A stretch of 33,447 nt of DNA from Phocaeicola sp. (GTDB lineage Bacteria > Bacteroidota > Bacteroidia > Bacteroidales > Bacteroidaceae), in assembly GCA_029257865.1 (NCBI GenBank), contig JARIAN010000127.1, positions 1 through 33,447 on the forward strand. Direction: 5' to 3'. The notes beneath the pieces are model-generated. The model ran no database searches and was not told the DNA's origin. It saw only the letters and a program-made list of their open reading frames with translations. Of this stretch, positions 8,218 through 16,625 are shown piece after piece (the stretch's first letter is position 1; each line of letters starts with the position of its first letter). The position numbers and the translations under genes were made by a program.

Positions 8218-9390
8218 ATGAGTAATCAACGATACATGCAGCGTGGCGTTTCTGCATCAAAAGAAGATGTACATAACGCAATCAAGAACATTGACAAAGG
8301 TATTTTTCCTAATGCATTTTGCAAAATCATTCCTGATATCCTAGGTGGAGACCCAGAATATTGCAACATCATGCATGCCGACGGAGCAGGCACAAAGTCT
8401 TCTTTGGCTTATCTGTACTGGAAAGAAACCGGCGACTTGTCTGTATGGAAAGGTATCGCACAGGATGCCTTAATCATGAATATTGACGACCTGCTGTGTG
8501 TAGGTGCCGTAGACAATATTCTGGTGTCTTCTACCATTGGCCGCAACAAACTGCTGGTTCCGGGTGAAGTAATCTCTGCCATCATCAACGGCACCGACGA
8601 ATTGCTTGCCGAACTCCGTGAAATGGGCGTAGGCGTTTATGCTACAGGTGGTGAAACTGCCGATGTAGGCGACCTGGTACGCACCATTATCGTTGACAGT
8701 ACTGTAACTTGCCGTATGAAACGTGCCGATGTAATCAACAACGCCAACATCCGTCCGGGTGACGTGATTGTAGGTCTGGCTTCTTATGGACAAGCAACTT
8801 ACGAAAAAGAATACAACGGCGGTATGGGCAGCAACGGACTGACCAGTGCCCGCCACGACGTGTTCTCTAAATATCTAGCTGAAAAATACCCAGAAAGCTA
8901 CGATAAGGCCGTTCCTGAAGATTTGGTTTACAGCGGTGGCTTGAAATTGACTGATATAGTAGAAGGTTCTCCATTGGATGCCGGCAAACTGGTCCTTTCT
9001 CCAACCCGTACTTACGCTCCGGTTGTGAAGAAACTGCTCGACGCACTCCGTCCTGAAATTCATGGTATGGTTCACTGCTCGGGTGGAGCACAGACTAAAG
9101 TGCTGCATTTCGTAGGCGACAACTGCCGCGTAATCAAAGACAACCTCTTCCCTGTTCCTCCATTGTTCCGCACCATCAAAGAACAGAGCGGCACAGACTG
9201 GGATGAAATGTATAAGGTATTCAACATGGGACACCGTTTGGAAGTCTACCTTTCTCCAGAACACGCAGAACAAGTTATCGAAATCAGCAAGTCGTTCAAC
9301 ATCGACGCACAGATTATCGGCCGCATAGAAGAAAGCAACGGTTCTAAAGAACTGACCATCAAGAGCGAATTCGGAGAATTCAACTATTAA
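8218..9390 (+). CDS. purM: Phosphoribosylformylglycinamidine cyclo-ligase (AIR synthase)
   Basis: PurM uses ATP to close FGAM into 5-aminoimidazole ribonucleotide, the fifth step of de novo purine synthesis, in the cytoplasm. The 390-residue product starts MSNQRYMQRGVSASKEDV. It shows MHADGAGTKSSLAYLY (ATP and substrate loop), DALIMNIDDLLCVGA, GVYATGGETADVGD and the late MVHCSGGAQTKVLHF and FNMGHRLEVY. At 390 residues it is longer than the roughly 345 of enterobacterial PurM; this longer form is usual in Bacteroidota. An in-frame TTG at 8179 is rejected because it lies within the promoter element. prfA follows after 65 bp. Confidence 0.95.
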   Translation: MSNQRYMQRGVSASKEDVHNAIKNIDKGIFPNAFCKIIPDILGGDPEYCNIMHADGAGTKSSLAYLYWKETGDLSVWKGIAQDALIMNIDDLLCVGAVDNILVSSTIGRNKLLVPGEVISAIINGTDELLAELREMGVGVYATGGETADVGDLVRTIIVDSTVTCRMKRADVINNANIRPGDVIVGLASYGQATYEKEYNGGMGSNGLTSARHDVFSKYLAEKYPESYDKAVPEDLVYSGGLKLTDIVEGSPLDAGKLVLSPTRTYAPVVKKLLDALRPEIHGMVHCSGGAQTKVLHFVGDNCRVIKDNLFPVPPLFRTIKEQSGTDWDEMYKVFNMGHRLEVYLSPEHAEQVIEISKSFNIDAQIIGRIEESNGSKELTIKSEFGEFNY

Positions 9391-9398
9391 ATATCTAC

Positions 9399-9429
9399 AT
9401 CCAACCGGCTGATAAAAAGCCGGCTGGAT
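9399..9429 (+). other. Strong hairpin between purM and prfA, without a T tract
   Basis: ATCCA then CCGGCT (9399-9410) pairs with AGCCGG then TGGAT (9418-9429), with one A/C mismatch and a loop GATAAAA. There is no run of T after it. It may attenuate, protect an mRNA end or act as a processing site rather than terminate fully. Confidence 0.6.
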
Positions 9430-9455
9430 AAAAAGACTTTGGAAAGAAACATTAT

Positions 9456-10565
9456 ATGGCAGAAAACAATACCATTTTAGAAAAACTAGAAGGCTTGGTG
9501 GCTCGCTTTGAAGAAGTTTCCACACTCATTACAGACCCGAACGTCATAGCCGACCAGAAACGATACGTGAAACTCACTAGAGAATACAAGGAACTGGGAG
9601 ATATCATGAATGCAAGAAAGGAATACCTGCAATGCATCAACGGACTGGAGGAGGCGAAGATGATGATGGCCGAAAATGACCCGGAAATGAAAGAGATGGC
9701 ACGTGAAGAAGCTGCCGCCTGCGAGGCTCGTATCCCGGAAATAGAAGAGGAAATCAAACTTCTGCTCGTTCCAGCCGACCCACAAGACGACCGCAACGCT
9801 ATTCTGGAAATCCGAGGTGGTACAGGTGGTGACGAAGCAGCTATCTTTGCAGGCGACCTCTTCAGAATGTACTCTAAGTACTGCGAAACCAAAGGATGGA
9901 AACTGGAAGTATCCAGCGCCAATGAAGGTGCTGCCGGCGGATTTAAGGAAATCATCTGCTCTGTAACAGGAGAAAAGGTGTATGGTACCCTGAAATATGA
10001 ATCGGGAGTGCACCGTGTACAACGTGTACCTGCCACTGAAACACAGGGACGTGTACATACGTCGGCTGCTTCTGTAGCAGTATTGCCGGAAGCTGAACCT
10101 TTTGATGTGGAAATCAACGAAGGAGAAATCAAATGGGATACCTTCCGAAGCGGAGGTGCCGGAGGACAGAACGTAAATAAGGTGGAATCGGGAGTGCGCC
10201 TGCGCTACAACTGGAAAAATCCAAATACGGGAGTGGTAGAGGAAATCTTGATAGAATGTACTGAAACTCGCGACCAACCGAAAAACAAGGAACGTGCCCT
10301 GTCTCGACTGCGTACTTTCATCTACGACAAAGAGCATCAGAAGTACATAGATGACATTGCTTCGAAGCGAAAGACTATGGTCAGCACCGGAGACCGTTCG
10401 GCGAAGATACGTACATACAACTACCCTCAAGGACGTATCACTGACCATCGCATCAACTATACCATCTACAACCTGGCTGCCTTCATGGATGGCGACATAC
10501 AAGATTGCATTGACCATCTGATAGTAGCCGAAAATGCCGAAAGGCTGAAAGAAAGTGAACTGTAA
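9456..10565 (+). CDS. prfA: Peptide chain release factor 1
   Basis: This 369-residue class I release factor reads UAA and UAG stop codons. The stop-recognition tripeptide is PAT (192-194, in [20 protein letters not shown]), typical of RF1 rather than the SPF of RF2. The peptidyl-hydrolysis motif GGQ is at 236-238 ([14 protein letters not shown]). The N-terminal helical domain (about 1-100) and the C-terminal [20 protein letters not shown] stretch fit RF1 along their whole length. The start is the ATG at 9456. It lies between purM and pyrF and probably shares transcription with one or both. Confidence 0.96.
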   Translation: MAENNTILEKLEGLVARFEEVSTLITDPNVIADQKRYVKLTREYKELGDIMNARKEYLQCINGLEEAKMMMAENDPEMKEMAREEAAACEARIPEIEEEIKLLLVPADPQDDRNAILEIRGGTGGDEAAIFAGDLFRMYSKYCETKGWKLEVSSANEGAAGGFKEIICSVTGEKVYGTLKYESGVHRVQRVPATETQGRVHTSAASVAVLPEAEPFDVEINEGEIKWDTFRSGGAGGQNVNKVESGVRLRYNWKNPNTGVVEEILIECTETRDQPKNKERALSRLRTFIYDKEHQKYIDDIASKRKTMVSTGDRSAKIRTYNYPQGRITDHRINYTIYNLAAFMDGDIQDCIDHLIVAENAERLKESEL

Positions 10566-10588
10566 TCTTTCTTTCTCCCTTTTTCAGG
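10547..10588 (+). terminator. Possible weak terminator at the end of prfA
   Basis: GAAAGAAAG (10547-10555) pairs perfectly with CTTTCTTTC (10567-10575) around the prfA stop, followed by a pyrimidine-rich stretch ending in TTTTT. The stem is A/U-rich, so termination may be partial. Confidence 0.35.
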
Positions 10589-10630
10589 ATTCCCCCAAAA
10601 CATAAATCAAGAAAACTTAACAACCACATT

Positions 10631-11455
10631 ATGAACAAACTTGAACTAATTGAGAACATCAAGAAGAAACAATCTTTCTTGTGTGTAGGACTTGATACTG
10701 ACATCAAAAAAATACCAGAACACCTTCTGAAAGAAGAAGACCCTATCTTTGCATTCAACAAAGCAATCATTGATGCAACAGCTCCTTATTGTATCGCTTA
10801 CAAGCCAAACTTGGCATTCTACGAAAGTATGGGCGTAAAGGGATGGATTGCCTTTGAAAAGACAGTAGAATATATCAAAACAAACTATCCGGACCAGTTC
10901 ATCATTGCTGACGCAAAACGTGGTGACATCGGCAACACTTCTGCCATGTATGCCCGCACTTTCTTTGAAGAACTGAATATCGACTCTGTAACTGTAGCTC
11001 CTTATATGGGAGAAGACAGCGTTAGTCCATTCCTTACTTATGAAGGAAAATGGGTTATCCTGCTGGCTCTGACCTCAAACAAGGGTTCTCACGACTTCCA
11101 GCTGACTACAGACCCTGAAGGCGAACGGCTGTTTGAAAAAGTATTGAGAAAATCACAGGAATGGGGTAACGACCAGAACATGATGTATGTTGTAGGTGCT
11201 ACTCAAGGACAGATGTTTGAGGACATCCGCAAAATTGCTCCAAACCATTTTCTCCTGGTTCCGGGAATCGGTGCACAAGGTGGCTCTCTGACTGAAGTGT
11301 GCAAATATGGTATGACTAAGGAATGTGGTCTGATTGTCAACTCAAGCCGCGCCATCATCTATGCAGACAAGACTGAAAACTTTGCAAAAGTAGCTGGCGA
11401 AGAAGCTCAGAAGGTACAACAGCAGATGGCCGAACAATTGAAAGCGATTTTCTAA
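10631..11455 (+). CDS. pyrF: Orotidine 5'-phosphate decarboxylase
   Basis: This enzyme converts OMP to UMP, the last step of de novo pyrimidine synthesis. The 274-residue length and the sequence [14 protein letters not shown] (about 16-29) place it in the longer type 2 family. The catalytic Asp-Lys-Asp array is in [12 protein letters not shown] (D94, K96, D99), and the phosphate-binding end reads [10 protein letters not shown] and [11 protein letters not shown]. The start is the ATG at 10631 after an A-rich leader; no consensus -7 element is visible in the 65-bp gap, so it may be co-transcribed with prfA. A strong terminator follows. Confidence 0.95.
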   Translation: MNKLELIENIKKKQSFLCVGLDTDIKKIPEHLLKEEDPIFAFNKAIIDATAPYCIAYKPNLAFYESMGVKGWIAFEKTVEYIKTNYPDQFIIADAKRGDIGNTSAMYARTFFEELNIDSVTVAPYMGEDSVSPFLTYEGKWVILLALTSNKGSHDFQLTTDPEGERLFEKVLRKSQEWGNDQNMMYVVGATQGQMFEDIRKIAPNHFLLVPGIGAQGGSLTEVCKYGMTKECGLIVNSSRAIIYADKTENFAKVAGEEAQKVQQQMAEQLKAIF

Positions 11456-11514
11456 AAAAACAACAATTCAGATTATTTTACAAGTTTTATACCGCGTTCG
11501 GTTAAAACTTTATC

Positions 11515-11556
11515 AAGAAACGGTATCATTCAATTAAAAATGATACCGTTTCTTTA
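11515..11556 (+). terminator. Rho-independent terminator after pyrF
   Basis: A perfect 16-bp stem (11515-11530 with 11539-11554; core ACGGTATCATT) has an 8-nt loop. The tail is only weakly T-rich. The remaining gap to 11732 is very AT-rich and holds a near-consensus -7 (GTAATTTG, about 11644-11651) that may serve lpxD. Confidence 0.75.
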
Positions 11557-11732
11557 TCCCCATGCCCTACCTATGATACCTATTTTAAGAAGCTAAATCA
11601 CAAATAATTGCCATTTTATACGATTATATAAAAAAAAAATACGTAATTTGCATAACTAAATAATATAGAAGTCACTCATAAGAGGACTCCAATTTATAAC
11701 AGCATCAACTAAAATAAAGAAAAATATAAGTT

Positions 11733-12773
11733 ATGGAATTTTCAGCTAAGCAAATTGCGGAATATATCCAAGGGATTATCATTGGAGATGAACAAGCTAC
11801 GGTACACACTTTTTCAAAAATAGAAGAAGGAATACCAGGAGCACTCACCTTTTTGGCAAATCCTAAATATACACATTACATATACGAAACCAAAGCGTCG
11901 ATTGTATTGGTAAATAAAGATTTTATCCCGGAACACGAAGTAACAGCTACGCTGATACAAGTGGACAATGCTTACGAAAGTCTGGCCAAACTTATGACTC
12001 TCTATGAAATGAGCAAACCAAAGAAAACAGGCATTGACCCCTTGGCTTCGGTAGCTCAAAATGCAAAAATTGGAGAAAATGTCTACATCGGTCCATTTGC
12101 CTGCATCGAAGAAGGTGCAGAAATCGGCAACAATGCATATATCCACCCTCATGTTACTGTAGGATGTAATGCCAAGATTGGAGAAAACACCATCCTGTAT
12201 CCTAATGTAAGCATCTATCATGACTGCCGTGTAGGAAACCATTGTATCATCCACTCGGGCAGTGTGATTGGAGCTGACGGATTCGGCTTTGCACCATCGA
12301 CAGAAGGGTATGAAAAAATACCACAAATAGGTATTACCATTATTGAAGACCATGTGGAAATTGGAGCCAATACGTGCGTGGACCGTGCTACAATGGGAGC
12401 TACAGTGGTACATAGAGGAGCTAAGCTGGACAACTTGATTCAGATTGCCCATAACGTAGAAGTAGGCAGCCATACTGTAATGGCTTCACAGGTAGGCGTA
12501 GCCGGCTCTGCAAAAATAGGAGAATGGTGTATGTTTGGAGGACAAGTAGGTGTAGCCGGACATATCAAAATAGGAGACAAAGTCAATGTAGGGGCGCAAT
12601 CGGGAATACCAGGCAATACAAAGTCGGGGCAGTCCTTGATGGGATACCCTGCCATCGACCCGAAACTGTTTGCACGTTCTTCGGCTGTATTCAAGAAACT
12701 GCCGGAAATGTACAGTGAATTGGGACGCCTACAAAAAGAATTGGACGAATTAAAAAAACAACTAAATAAATAA
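11733..12773 (+). CDS. lpxD: UDP-3-O-acylglucosamine N-acyltransferase
   Basis: LpxD adds the second hydroxyacyl chain, on nitrogen, in lipid A synthesis. The 346-residue protein has the uridine-binding N-terminal domain (about 1-100, with [19 protein letters not shown]) and a left-handed beta-helix built from hexapeptide repeats (VYIGPF, AEIGNN, AKIGEN and others, about 104-320). The probable catalytic His is H240 in [10 protein letters not shown], and [10 protein letters not shown] is a family hallmark. A C-terminal helix ends [11 protein letters not shown]. It is the first gene of an lpxD-lpxC/fabZ-lpxA block; the next gene begins 5 bp after its stop. Confidence 0.95.
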   Translation: MEFSAKQIAEYIQGIIIGDEQATVHTFSKIEEGIPGALTFLANPKYTHYIYETKASIVLVNKDFIPEHEVTATLIQVDNAYESLAKLMTLYEMSKPKKTGIDPLASVAQNAKIGENVYIGPFACIEEGAEIGNNAYIHPHVTVGCNAKIGENTILYPNVSIYHDCRVGNHCIIHSGSVIGADGFGFAPSTEGYEKIPQIGITIIEDHVEIGANTCVDRATMGATVVHRGAKLDNLIQIAHNVEVGSHTVMASQVGVAGSAKIGEWCMFGGQVGVAGHIKIGDKVNVGAQSGIPGNTKSGQSLMGYPAIDPKLFARSSAVFKKLPEMYSELGRLQKELDELKKQLNK

Positions 12774-12778
12774 AGCCC

Positions 12779-14164
12779 ATGTTGAAACAACAAACTTTAA
12801 AAGGCAGCTTTTCACTTAACGGAAAAGGACTTCACACTGGAGTGAAACTGACCGTTACATTCAATCCTGCCCCAGAGCATCACGGGTATAAAATTCAGCG
12901 CATCGATCTGGATGACCAACCCATTATTGATGCTGTGGCTGAAAACGTCATAGATACTACACGAGGCACAGTAATCGCGAAGAACGGAGTTAAAATAAGT
13001 ACTATCGAGCATGCTATGGCAGCTTTGTATGCAGCAGGCATCGACAACTGCCTTATCCAAGTGGATGGCCCTGAATTACCTATACTGGATGGTAGCGCAA
13101 AAGCGTATGTGGAATGCATCAAGAGAGTCGGCATTGAAGAACAGAATGCACCAAAGGATTACTATATCATCAAATCGAAAATAGAATTCAGAGATGAAGA
13201 AACCGGTTCTTCTATTATCGTACTTCCTGATGAAGCATTCAGTGTAAACACACTGATTTCATATAATTCGGAAATCCTTACTAACCAATATGCTACTTTG
13301 GAAAATATGGAGGACTTTCCTACGGAAATCGCATCTGCACGTACCTTTGTATTCGTCAGAGAAATCGAACCGCTGCTAAATGCCGGACTGATTAGAGGAG
13401 GCGACTTGGATAATGCTATCGTTATCTACGAAAAGAAGATGACACAGGACAACTTCGACAAACTGGCAGACGTTATGGGAGTTCCTCACATGGATGCCAA
13501 CCAGTTGGGTTACATCAATCATATTCCATTGGTTTGGCCTAACGAACCGGCACGCCACAAACTGCTGGACATCATCGGTGACTTGGCCTTGATTGGAAAG
13601 CCTATCAAAGGCAGAATCATTGCTACACGCCCGGGACATACCATCAACAACAAGTTTGCAAGACAAATTAGAAAGGAAATCCGCCTGCATGAAATACAGG
13701 CACCTATCTATAACTGTAACGAAGCTCCCCTGATGGATGTGAACCGCATCCGCGAACTGCTCCCTCACCGCTACCCGTTCCAGTTGGTAGACAAGGTGAT
13801 TGCCATTGGAGCAAACTATATCGTAGGTGTGAAGAATGTAACAGCCAACGAACCTTTCTTCCAGGGACACTTCCCTCAAGAACCGGTCATGCCGGGAGTC
13901 TTGCAGGTTGAAGCTATGGCACAAGTAGGAGGTTTACTTGTATTGAATTCACTGGATGATCCAGACAAATACTCTACCTATTTCCTGAAAATCGACAATG
14001 TGAAGTTCCGCCAAAAAGTGGTTCCGGGAGATACACTGATTTTCCGAGTTGAATTGATGGCACCTATACGTAGAGGTATCTCAACGATGAAAGGATATGT
14101 ATTCGTAGGAGAAAAAATTGTGTGTGAAGCTGAATTTATGGCACAAATTATCAAAAACAAATAA
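12779..14164 (+). CDS. lpxC/fabZ: Bifunctional LpxC deacetylase / FabZ dehydratase fusion
   Basis: This 461-residue fusion combines the zinc-dependent UDP-3-O-acyl-GlcNAc deacetylase (about 1-305) with 3-hydroxyacyl-ACP dehydratase (about 315-461). The LpxC zinc ligands are visible as H78 (STIEHAMAAL), H260 and D264 (RHKLLDIIGDL), with the catalytic H287 in RPGHTINNK. FabZ has LPHRYPFQLVDKV and the active-site GHFPQEPVMPGVLQVEAMAQ (H364, E378). The first enzyme commits to lipid A and the second serves fatty-acid elongation, so one protein links the two pathways. The fusion is known in Bacteroidota and is a good taxonomic marker. lpxA follows 11 bp later. Confidence 0.96.
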   Translation: MLKQQTLKGSFSLNGKGLHTGVKLTVTFNPAPEHHGYKIQRIDLDDQPIIDAVAENVIDTTRGTVIAKNGVKISTIEHAMAALYAAGIDNCLIQVDGPELPILDGSAKAYVECIKRVGIEEQNAPKDYYIIKSKIEFRDEETGSSIIVLPDEAFSVNTLISYNSEILTNQYATLENMEDFPTEIASARTFVFVREIEPLLNAGLIRGGDLDNAIVIYEKKMTQDNFDKLADVMGVPHMDANQLGYINHIPLVWPNEPARHKLLDIIGDLALIGKPIKGRIIATRPGHTINNKFARQIRKEIRLHEIQAPIYNCNEAPLMDVNRIRELLPHRYPFQLVDKVIAIGANYIVGVKNVTANEPFFQGHFPQEPVMPGVLQVEAMAQVGGLLVLNSLDDPDKYSTYFLKIDNVKFRQKVVPGDTLIFRVELMAPIRRGISTMKGYVFVGEKIVCEAEFMAQIIKNK

Positions 14165-14175
14165 TCTAAAGACTG

Positions 14176-14952
14176 ATGGAGCAGAAAATTAGCCCTTTAG
14201 CATATATACATCCGGAAGCTCAGATTGGACAGAATGTGAAAATAGGCCCGTTTGTTTACATCGACAAAAATGTAATCATCGGCGACAATAATGTAATCAT
14301 GCCTAACTCCAACATTCTTTATGGAGCAAGAATCGGTAACAACAACCGTATTTTCCCTGGAGCTGTCATAGGAGCCGTCCCTCAAGACTTGAAATTCAGA
14401 GGAGAGGAAACTACTGCTGAAATAGGTGACAACAATACAATCCGGGAAAATGTTACGATCAACCGTGGTACTGCAGCTAAAGGAAAAACTGTAGTGGGAA
14501 GCAATAATCTCTTGATGGAAGGTGTACACGTAGCTCATGATACGATTGTAGGCAACAATTGTATCATCGGAAATTCTACTAAAATGGCTGGCGAAGTGAT
14601 TATCGACGACAATGCCATTGTCAGTGCCAACGTCTTGATGCACCAGTTCTGCCATGTGGGTGGCTATGTAATGATTCAAGGTGGATGCCGTTTCAGCAAA
14701 GACATACCTCCTTATATCATCGCAGGGAGAGAACCGATTGCTTATAGTGGAATCAACATTATCGGACTGAGAAGAAGAGGCTTCTCGAACGAAGTAATCG
14801 AAAACATCCATAATGCCTACCGACTGATATATAACAGCGGAAAGAACGTCAGCGATGCTGTAGCTCAAATCAAAGAGGAAATTACCATGAGCCCTGAGAT
14901 AGAGTATATCGTGTCTTTCATCGAAAAATCGGAAAGAGGTATTCTTAGATAA
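14176..14952 (+). CDS. lpxA: UDP-N-acetylglucosamine O-acyltransferase
   Basis: LpxA transfers a hydroxyacyl chain from ACP to UDP-GlcNAc, the first step of lipid A synthesis. The 258-residue protein is a left-handed beta-helix of hexapeptide repeats (AQIGQN, VKIGPF, VIIGDN and so on) followed by a helical tail (about 190-258). The catalytic His corresponds to H121 in GVHVAHDTIVG. GAVPQDLKFRGEET and IIGLRRRGFS are conserved LpxA stretches. It is the last gene of the tight lpx block. lpxB is not in this window. Confidence 0.95.
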   Translation: MEQKISPLAYIHPEAQIGQNVKIGPFVYIDKNVIIGDNNVIMPNSNILYGARIGNNNRIFPGAVIGAVPQDLKFRGEETTAEIGDNNTIRENVTINRGTAAKGKTVVGSNNLLMEGVHVAHDTIVGNNCIIGNSTKMAGEVIIDDNAIVSANVLMHQFCHVGGYVMIQGGCRFSKDIPPYIIAGREPIAYSGINIIGLRRRGFSNEVIENIHNAYRLIYNSGKNVSDAVAQIKEEITMSPEIEYIVSFIEKSERGILR

Positions 14953-14962
14953 CCGTTTTTTA

Positions 14963-14970
14963 TATCTTTA
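14963..14970 (+). promoter_or_regulatory. Near-consensus -7 element before the pRiA4b ORF-3-like gene
   Basis: TATCTTTA is one base off TAnnTTTG and lies 30 bases before the ATG at 15000, so this gene may be transcribed apart from lpxA. Confidence 0.35.
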
Positions 14971-14999
14971 CAGAAGTATCGAAATTAATCAATAAAACA

Positions 15000-15554
15000 A
15001 TGGTATATAAATTTAGAATTATATCGGATGAAGCGGACGATTTCCTCAGAGAAATCAACATTGATTCGGAAGCTACTTTCTTTGAGCTTCACGAAGCCAT
15101 ATTAAAATGTACTGGTTATAAGGACGACCAAATGACTTCTTTCTTTATCTGCGACGATGATTGGGAAAAAGAAACAGAAGTGACCTTGGAAGATATGGGA
15201 GGGGGTAGTTCGGAAGAAGATACTTTTATCATGAAGGAAACTCCACTAAGTGAACTTTTGGAAGACGAAAAGCAAAAAATGCTTTATGTATTCGACCCAT
15301 TGGCAGAAAGAGTTTTCTTCATCGAACTGTCTGAAATCATTACTGGAAAGGAACTGAAACATGCTACTTGCTCACGCAAGGAAGGCAATCCTCCTAAGCA
15401 AACAGTCGACTTTGATGAACAGATGAATATCGGTACATCACTTGACCTGGACGAAAACTTCTACGGAGATCAGGATTTCGACTTGGAAGACTTTGATGAA
15501 GAAGGTTTCGATATGGGAGGAGGAGGAAATCCTTACGATGAAGATAAATATTGA
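15000..15554 (+). CDS. pRiA4b ORF-3-like (IS1096 TnpR-like) protein
   Basis: This 184-residue protein starts MVYKFRIISDEADDFLREI and continues with FFELHEAILKCTGYKDDQMTSFF and DPLAERVFFIELSEI. These match the pattern of the plasmid pRiA4b ORF-3 family (PF07929), sometimes labelled IS1096 TnpR-like. Despite the label it lacks recombinase features, and Bacteroidota carry chromosomal copies. The last 45 residues are very acidic and Gly-rich (YGDQDFDLEDFDEEGFDMGG), probably disordered. Its function is unknown. It sits between the lpx block and miaA. Confidence 0.75.
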   Translation: MVYKFRIISDEADDFLREINIDSEATFFELHEAILKCTGYKDDQMTSFFICDDDWEKETEVTLEDMGGGSSEEDTFIMKETPLSELLEDEKQKMLYVFDPLAERVFFIELSEIITGKELKHATCSRKEGNPPKQTVDFDEQMNIGTSLDLDENFYGDQDFDLEDFDEEGFDMGGGGNPYDEDKY

Positions 15555-15602
15555 TTTTACCCATCTGGAATAAAGATTTAATCTGCAGAAATCCGGTCGT
15601 TG

Positions 15603-15610
15603 TATCTTTG
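15603..15610 (+). promoter_or_regulatory. -7 promoter element for miaA
   Basis: TATCTTTG, followed by C, is an exact TAnnTTTG match. A TTTA at 15577-15580 is a plausible -33 with a 22-nt spacer. Transcription would begin at about 15614-15618, at or just after the first in-frame ATG (15613). Confidence 0.6.
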
Positions 15611-15647
15611 CAATGAAAAAGGAGTCTGCAGATTTTTTATTTTTAAC

Positions 15648-15689
15648 TTATCCACATCATCAAATGAATTATCCACATCATCAAATGAA
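15648..15689 (+). repeat. Perfect 21-bp tandem duplication carrying two DnaA-box sequences
   Basis: Two identical 21-bp units lie side by side (15648-15668 and 15669-15689). Each begins TTATCCACA, the consensus DnaA box, and ends in ATGAA, so it contains an in-frame ATG (15664 and 15685). The second ATG is the likely miaA start. Confidence 0.95.
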
Positions 15690-16593
15690 AAAACCTACAC
15701 TTATCGTTCTCGTAGGGCCTACCGGAATAGGCAAAACAGAATTAAGCTTGAGCATCGCTGAAGCTTATGACACTTGCATTATTTCTGCCGACTCCCGACA
15801 GCTTTATGGAGAGATTAAGATTGGCACAGCTGCCCCTACTCCAGAGCAAATGAAACGTGTAACACACTATTTTGTAGGGACACTGAAGCTAACTGACTAC
15901 TATAGTGCCGCACAATATGAGGCTGAAGTATTGAAGAAATTGGATGAACTGTTTAAGCAGACTGATACAGTAGTCCTCACCGGAGGTTCTATGATGTATG
16001 TAGATGCCGTATGCCAAGGGATTGATGACATCCCCACCGTTGATCAGGAAACCAGAAGTATGATGCTGGAACGATATGAAAAAGAAGGACTGGAAAAACT
16101 CTGTGGAGAGCTAAAGGTACTAGACCCTGAATATTATCGTATCGTAGACTTGAAAAATCCTAAAAGAGTGATTCATGCTTTGGAAATATGCTACATGACA
16201 GGTAAGACTTATACTTCATTCCGTACCCGAAGTATCAAGGAACGCCCTTTTCGTATCATCAAAATCGGACTGAAAAGAGATCGTGAAGAGTTATATGAAA
16301 GAATCAACAAAAGAGTGGACCTTATGATGGAAGAAGGGCTGCTGGAAGAAGCTAAGAGAGTTTATCCGCATCGCCAACTAAACTCACTTAACACTGTAGG
16401 ATATAAAGAGATTTTCAAATATTTGGACGGGGAATGGGAACTTCCTTTCGCCATTGAGAAAATCAAACAAAACTCAAGAATCTATTCCAGGAAACAGGTC
16501 ACTTGGTTCAAACGAGACCAAAACATCGCTTGGTTCCACCCAGATGACAAAGAGCTTATCTTACAATATATTGCAGAAAAGCAGGAGGACTGA
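15685..16593 (+). CDS. miaA: tRNA dimethylallyltransferase
   Basis: MiaA attaches a dimethylallyl group to N6 of adenosine 37 in tRNAs reading UNN codons. With the start at 15685 the product is 302 residues and begins [20 protein letters not shown], with the P-loop at 11-18. [19 protein letters not shown] contains the catalytic Asp (D35), and later [20 protein letters not shown] and [16 protein letters not shown] match the family. In-frame ATGs at 15613 and 15664 exist, but 15613 lies at the predicted transcription start, and the extra peptide comes from the 21-bp duplication, so they are disfavoured. The stop codon is buried in a terminator stem. Confidence 0.95.
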   Translation: MKKPTLIVLVGPTGIGKTELSLSIAEAYDTCIISADSRQLYGEIKIGTAAPTPEQMKRVTHYFVGTLKLTDYYSAAQYEAEVLKKLDELFKQTDTVVLTGGSMMYVDAVCQGIDDIPTVDQETRSMMLERYEKEGLEKLCGELKVLDPEYYRIVDLKNPKRVIHALEICYMTGKTYTSFRTRSIKERPFRIIKIGLKRDREELYERINKRVDLMMEEGLLEEAKRVYPHRQLNSLNTVGYKEIFKYLDGEWELPFAIEKIKQNSRIYSRKQVTWFKRDQNIAWFHPDDKELILQYIAEKQED

Positions 16594-16625
16594 CCAATCA
16601 GTCCTCCTGCTTTTCTGCGTTTTTA
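16573..16625 (+). terminator. Strong terminator overlapping the end of miaA
   Basis: A perfect 21-bp stem (16573-16593 with 16598-16618) has a CCAA loop and is followed by GTTTTTATTT. The left arm is the last seven codons of miaA including its stop. It lies 5 bp from the convergent permease gene; the minus-strand tail is only AT-rich, so it mainly serves the plus strand. Confidence 0.9.
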
